30,024 nucleotides of DNA from a virus. Below are positions 28,260-30,024 of this stretch, one piece after another. The position numbers and the translations under genes were made by a program. Below the pieces are notes generated by a model, which did not search any database, was not told the origin of the DNA, and worked only from the letters and a program-made list of their open reading frames with translations. Within the stretch, counting starts at the first letter, position 1. Every line of letters begins with the position of its first letter. The stretch spans positions 1-30,024 of the IMG/VR virus record IMGVR_UViG_3300031963_006063; one strand, written 5' to 3'.

Positions 28260-28555
28260 GCGTCTGCTCGCTGTCCAAGGCCCATCGCACTGCGGACCCG
28301 ATTCCAGTCACGGTACATCTCGTACCGCTCTCGGATCACGCGCATCAGTTCTTCCTGCGCCCACATCTCGTTTTCCTGCATCGCCAGCGCCATCAGATCT
28401 TCCGGCACCTCCTCGTCCTTCAGCGCCTCCGCGTCTGACTCGGGAGGGCGACGGGAGAGCGCCACCCGCTCCCACGCACGACTGACACGCGCTACGCTCA
28501 AGTACAGCGCGAACGCCCAGATCGCCGCGATACTGACGGCTGCGGCGGTAGACAT
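28256..28555 (-). CDS. Small N-terminally membrane-anchored protein
   Basis: This 99-residue protein starts with a hydrophobic helix (AAAVSIAAIWAFALYLSVAR, about 4-23) and continues with a charged helical domain (EVPEDLMALAMQENEMWAQE; LMRVIRERYEMYRDWNRVRS). It is probably a bitopic inner-membrane protein with a coiled-coil domain. Its position just before the portal is unusual for a lysis gene, but the topology is spanin-like. Alternatively the hydrophobic helix is buried in a virion protein. It is coupled on both sides (TGATG and ATGA). Confidence 0.65.
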   Translation of the reverse strand: MSTAAAVSIAAIWAFALYLSVARVSRAWERVALSRRPPESDAEALKDEEVPEDLMALAMQENEMWAQEELMRVIRERYEMYRDWNRVRSAMGLGQRADA

Positions 28556-28914
28556 CAGTTCATCAGGTACGTCTTGCCACGAATCGCGACCGTGGCGACC
28601 ACGCCAGCGCCAGCCGCACCCACCGTCACCGTCGCCGCGTTGCCCGTCGTGATGGCAATGGGCGGGACGAAGTTCGTAATGATCGGGGCCGTGTTGGCAG
28701 CGGGGATCTGATAACGCTCCAGCACCGTCGCGCCGTCGCGCACCTCGATCACCACGGCAGCAGCCGGGGGACCACTGAAGCTAATCGACACGCCAGTCAC
28801 GAAATGCTGCCGGTTCGTGGCCCCGGCACGGGTCGCCGTGGCCGTGGCGTTGGTCTGCGTGTCCACGACACTCCACTGCGTCGGCTCCCACGCCTTCTGT
28901 TCGATGCTTGCCAT
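28555..28914 (-). CDS. Small beta-sandwich virion-type protein
   Basis: This 119-residue protein starts MASIEQKAWEPTQWSVVDTQ. It is rich in Ala, Thr, Val and Ile with alternating strand patterns (FVTGVSISFSGPPAAAVVIE; VRDGATVLERYQIPAA; AITTGNAATVTVGAAGAGVV). It resembles small phage surface or neck proteins in which a VTGVS(G/I)SFS strand and a (V/L)RDGAT turn form a beta-sandwich. Location upstream of the portal supports a virion role. No firm family is named. Confidence 0.6.
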   Translation of the reverse strand: MASIEQKAWEPTQWSVVDTQTNATATATRAGATNRQHFVTGVSISFSGPPAAAVVIEVRDGATVLERYQIPAANTAPIITNFVPPIAITTGNAATVTVGAAGAGVVATVAIRGKTYLMN

Positions 28915-28915
28915 C

Positions 28916-29437
28916 TCAGTCTCCAGACTTTCGTAGGGTCACTGTGCCACCGCCACCACCGCCACCGCCAGTGACAGACGGAGCAATGGCACCCAACCGC
29001 AATGTGGCGGCGGGGACCAGAATAAAGTTCTGCACTTCCGGCGCAACCGCAAGCAGCCGTAGCACCACGGGCGTCGGCGTGATCGCCAGCGTCCCCGGTA
29101 CGACGGTCGGGGCGATCGCGATGTCTCGGACTGCCACCGCCGGAACCGCCACCGTCACGGTCGTTGTGGTAACCGGGACGACGGCGTTGAGCGTGAGGCG
29201 CGACGAGGGCACGGCCACCTGTGTCGTTGCCGACACAGCGGGCGCGACGGCTACCAACTTGAGCGTTGTCGCCGGGACCGTTACCGTGGCTGTGCCAGCA
29301 CTGACCGTTGGGGCCACCGCCAATATCCTGACCGCCGCCACCGGGACGGTGACCACCGTGACGGCGGTAACCGCATACGTGAACCGATGCAGCCCATACG
29401 GCCCACGTGCCCGCAGCCACGGCTTACTGCGCGCCAT
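28916..29437 (-). CDS. Six-fold beta-repeat protein with poly-Gly tract
   Basis: This 173-residue protein is built from about six repeats of 20-23 residues. The consensus is T-V-T-V-P-A-x-x-L-x-L-x-A-V-A-P-x-V (for example ATVTVPATTLKLVAVAPAV and ILVPAATLRLGAIAPSV). Each unit should form two short strands split by a Pro turn, like a fibre or beta-solenoid. A run of eight glycines and a short TVTLRKSGD tail close it. I recall similar VPA..L.L.(A/G).AP.V repeats in other phage structural proteins. A basic start (MARSKPWLRARGP) precedes the repeats. No Shine-Dalgarno is evident. Confidence 0.7.
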   Translation of the reverse strand: MARSKPWLRARGPYGLHRFTYAVTAVTVVTVPVAAVRILAVAPTVSAGTATVTVPATTLKLVAVAPAVSATTQVAVPSSRLTLNAVVPVTTTTVTVAVPAVAVRDIAIAPTVVPGTLAITPTPVVLRLLAVAPEVQNFILVPAATLRLGAIAPSVTGGGGGGGGTVTLRKSGD

Positions 29438-29445
29438 GCGCTAGA

Positions 29446-29688
29446 TCAGCTCGGCGTTGCCATCTCGACGCTGCCCTGCGGCTGGCCGAGGAAGGTCGCC
29501 AGCGTGTTGCACAAGTCGGTGTCGGACCAGTTCGGCGCGTTGAGCGGCGGCACGGTCTGCGACAGCGCGGCCTGTGCAATGCGCGGGATTGGCTGGTTGG
29601 CAACCGTGTCTTGAATCGTGTAGCTGTAGTCCACTTGCACCGTGTTGGCGACCGGATCGACAACGTAGCGCGTGATGAGGATAGCCAT
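29446..29688 (-). CDS. Hypothetical protein upstream of structural genes
   Basis: This 80-residue protein starts MAILITRYVVDPVANTVQVD and continues YSYTIQDTVANQPIPRIAQA. It has beta-like strands at the start and a Trp/Asp-rich end (NAPNWSDTDLCNTLATFLG). ATG 29688 is eight nt after the upstream stop; longer in-frame starts run through that gene and are rejected. No family is recognised; it is probably a small virion or assembly protein by context. Confidence 0.6.
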   Translation of the reverse strand: MAILITRYVVDPVANTVQVDYSYTIQDTVANQPIPRIAQAALSQTVPPLNAPNWSDTDLCNTLATFLGQPQGSVEMATPS

Positions 29689-29696
29689 GAATGTAG

Positions 29697-30024
29697 TCAG
29701 GCGAGGGTAGGTTGGATCGGCGGTTCTTCGCCCATCTGCAGGGTGGTGTTCGATGCGGTGGCGAGGTTGTTGCCACTTCCCGACTCGTCGCGCACCGTGG
29801 TGCTCACCGGCACGGTGACGAACTCGCGCCCGAAGAAGCGGCCTTTGAGGCTCGGGTGCCGGTAGGTCGGGTCCATCAGCAGCGGCACCTCCTGCTGGGG
29901 GACAAACGCCCCGAGGATCAGCTGCAGGTCGAAGAGGTTGCCAACGAACGTGGCGTTGATTGAGGGCACCAGCGTCGTCGTACACGCCGCGTTCGCGGTG
30001 GGCACGTTCGGGGCGGATGTGCGG
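29697..30024 (-). CDS. Hypothetical virion-type protein, 5' end outside window
   Basis: At least 108 codons are open to the window edge with no stop. The only start inside is a GTG at 30005 without a Shine-Dalgarno site, so the gene probably begins beyond the edge. Visible parts include FVGNLFDLQLILGAFVPQQE, HPSLKGRFFGREFVTVPVS and a polar tail (ESGSGNNLATASNTTLQMG). It looks like a soluble beta-rich protein with an acidic C-terminus. No family is recognised. Confidence 0.6.
   Translation of the reverse strand, partial: RTSAPNVPTANAACTTTLVPSINATFVGNLFDLQLILGAFVPQQEVPLLMDPTYRHPSLKGRFFGREFVTVPVSTTVRDESGSGNNLATASNTTLQMGEEPPIQPTLA

Noticed and set aside
26730-28652. 640-codon open frame on the plus strand opposite the portal gene
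   Set aside because: It is Arg/His/Pro-rich, typical of the antisense of a GC-rich gene, has no ribosome binding site, and runs opposite a well-recognised portal.

Overview
The window is a dense, GC-rich stretch of a tailed phage genome (free phage or prophage). Almost every gene lies on the minus strand, so transcription runs from the right edge to the left. Gene order and protein types match a short-tailed (podovirus-type) phage: portal, scaffold, major capsid protein, head-tail adaptor, tail hub or nozzle protein, two fibre-type proteins, four large internal/ejection-type proteins, then a lysis cassette. No terminase, DNA polymerase, RNA polymerase, integrase, tRNA or CRISPR array was seen. 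The host cannot be named; the base composition only says that it is probably GC-rich.

Right part (about 9649-30024, late module). It opens with small virion-type genes, one a six-fold beta-repeat protein. The portal (26007-28259), scaffold (24924-25997) and capsid protein (23580-24908) follow, then two unknown head-region genes, the adaptor (21941-22627), a 509-aa tail protein (20412-21941), two fibre-like proteins sharing an N-terminal module, and two tiny Lys-rich proteins. Next come 308-, 716-, 375- and 1106-aa proteins that look like DNA-ejection or internal virion proteins. The module ends with two small membrane proteins and a zinc amidase endolysin, followed by a strong intrinsic terminator (about 9599-9633).

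Middle part (about 3804-9600, DNA metabolism). A putative promoter/operator region (9511-9600) precedes a small unknown gene, an SSB-like OB-fold protein, a helical protein, a PD-(D/E)XK nuclease with a C-terminal Cys cluster, an HTH protein, a winged-helix initiator-like protein, two unknown genes, a DnaG/DnaB-type primase-helicase and a second small PD-(D/E)XK nuclease. Most are coupled by ATGA or TAATG overlaps.

Left part (1-3783, accessory small genes). A chain of short overlapping genes includes an Ala-rich protein built on 22 tandem 12-bp units, an Ea22-like protein, a conserved small Cys protein, a double winged-helix regulator, and a 31-aa transmembrane peptide that normal length cut-offs would miss. 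The chain ends at a second intrinsic terminator (about 211-244). The most unusual signal is here: the Ala-rich gene is bracketed by 17-bp direct repeats placed over the start codons of that gene and of the next one. Recombination between them would remove the gene and leave both neighbours intact.
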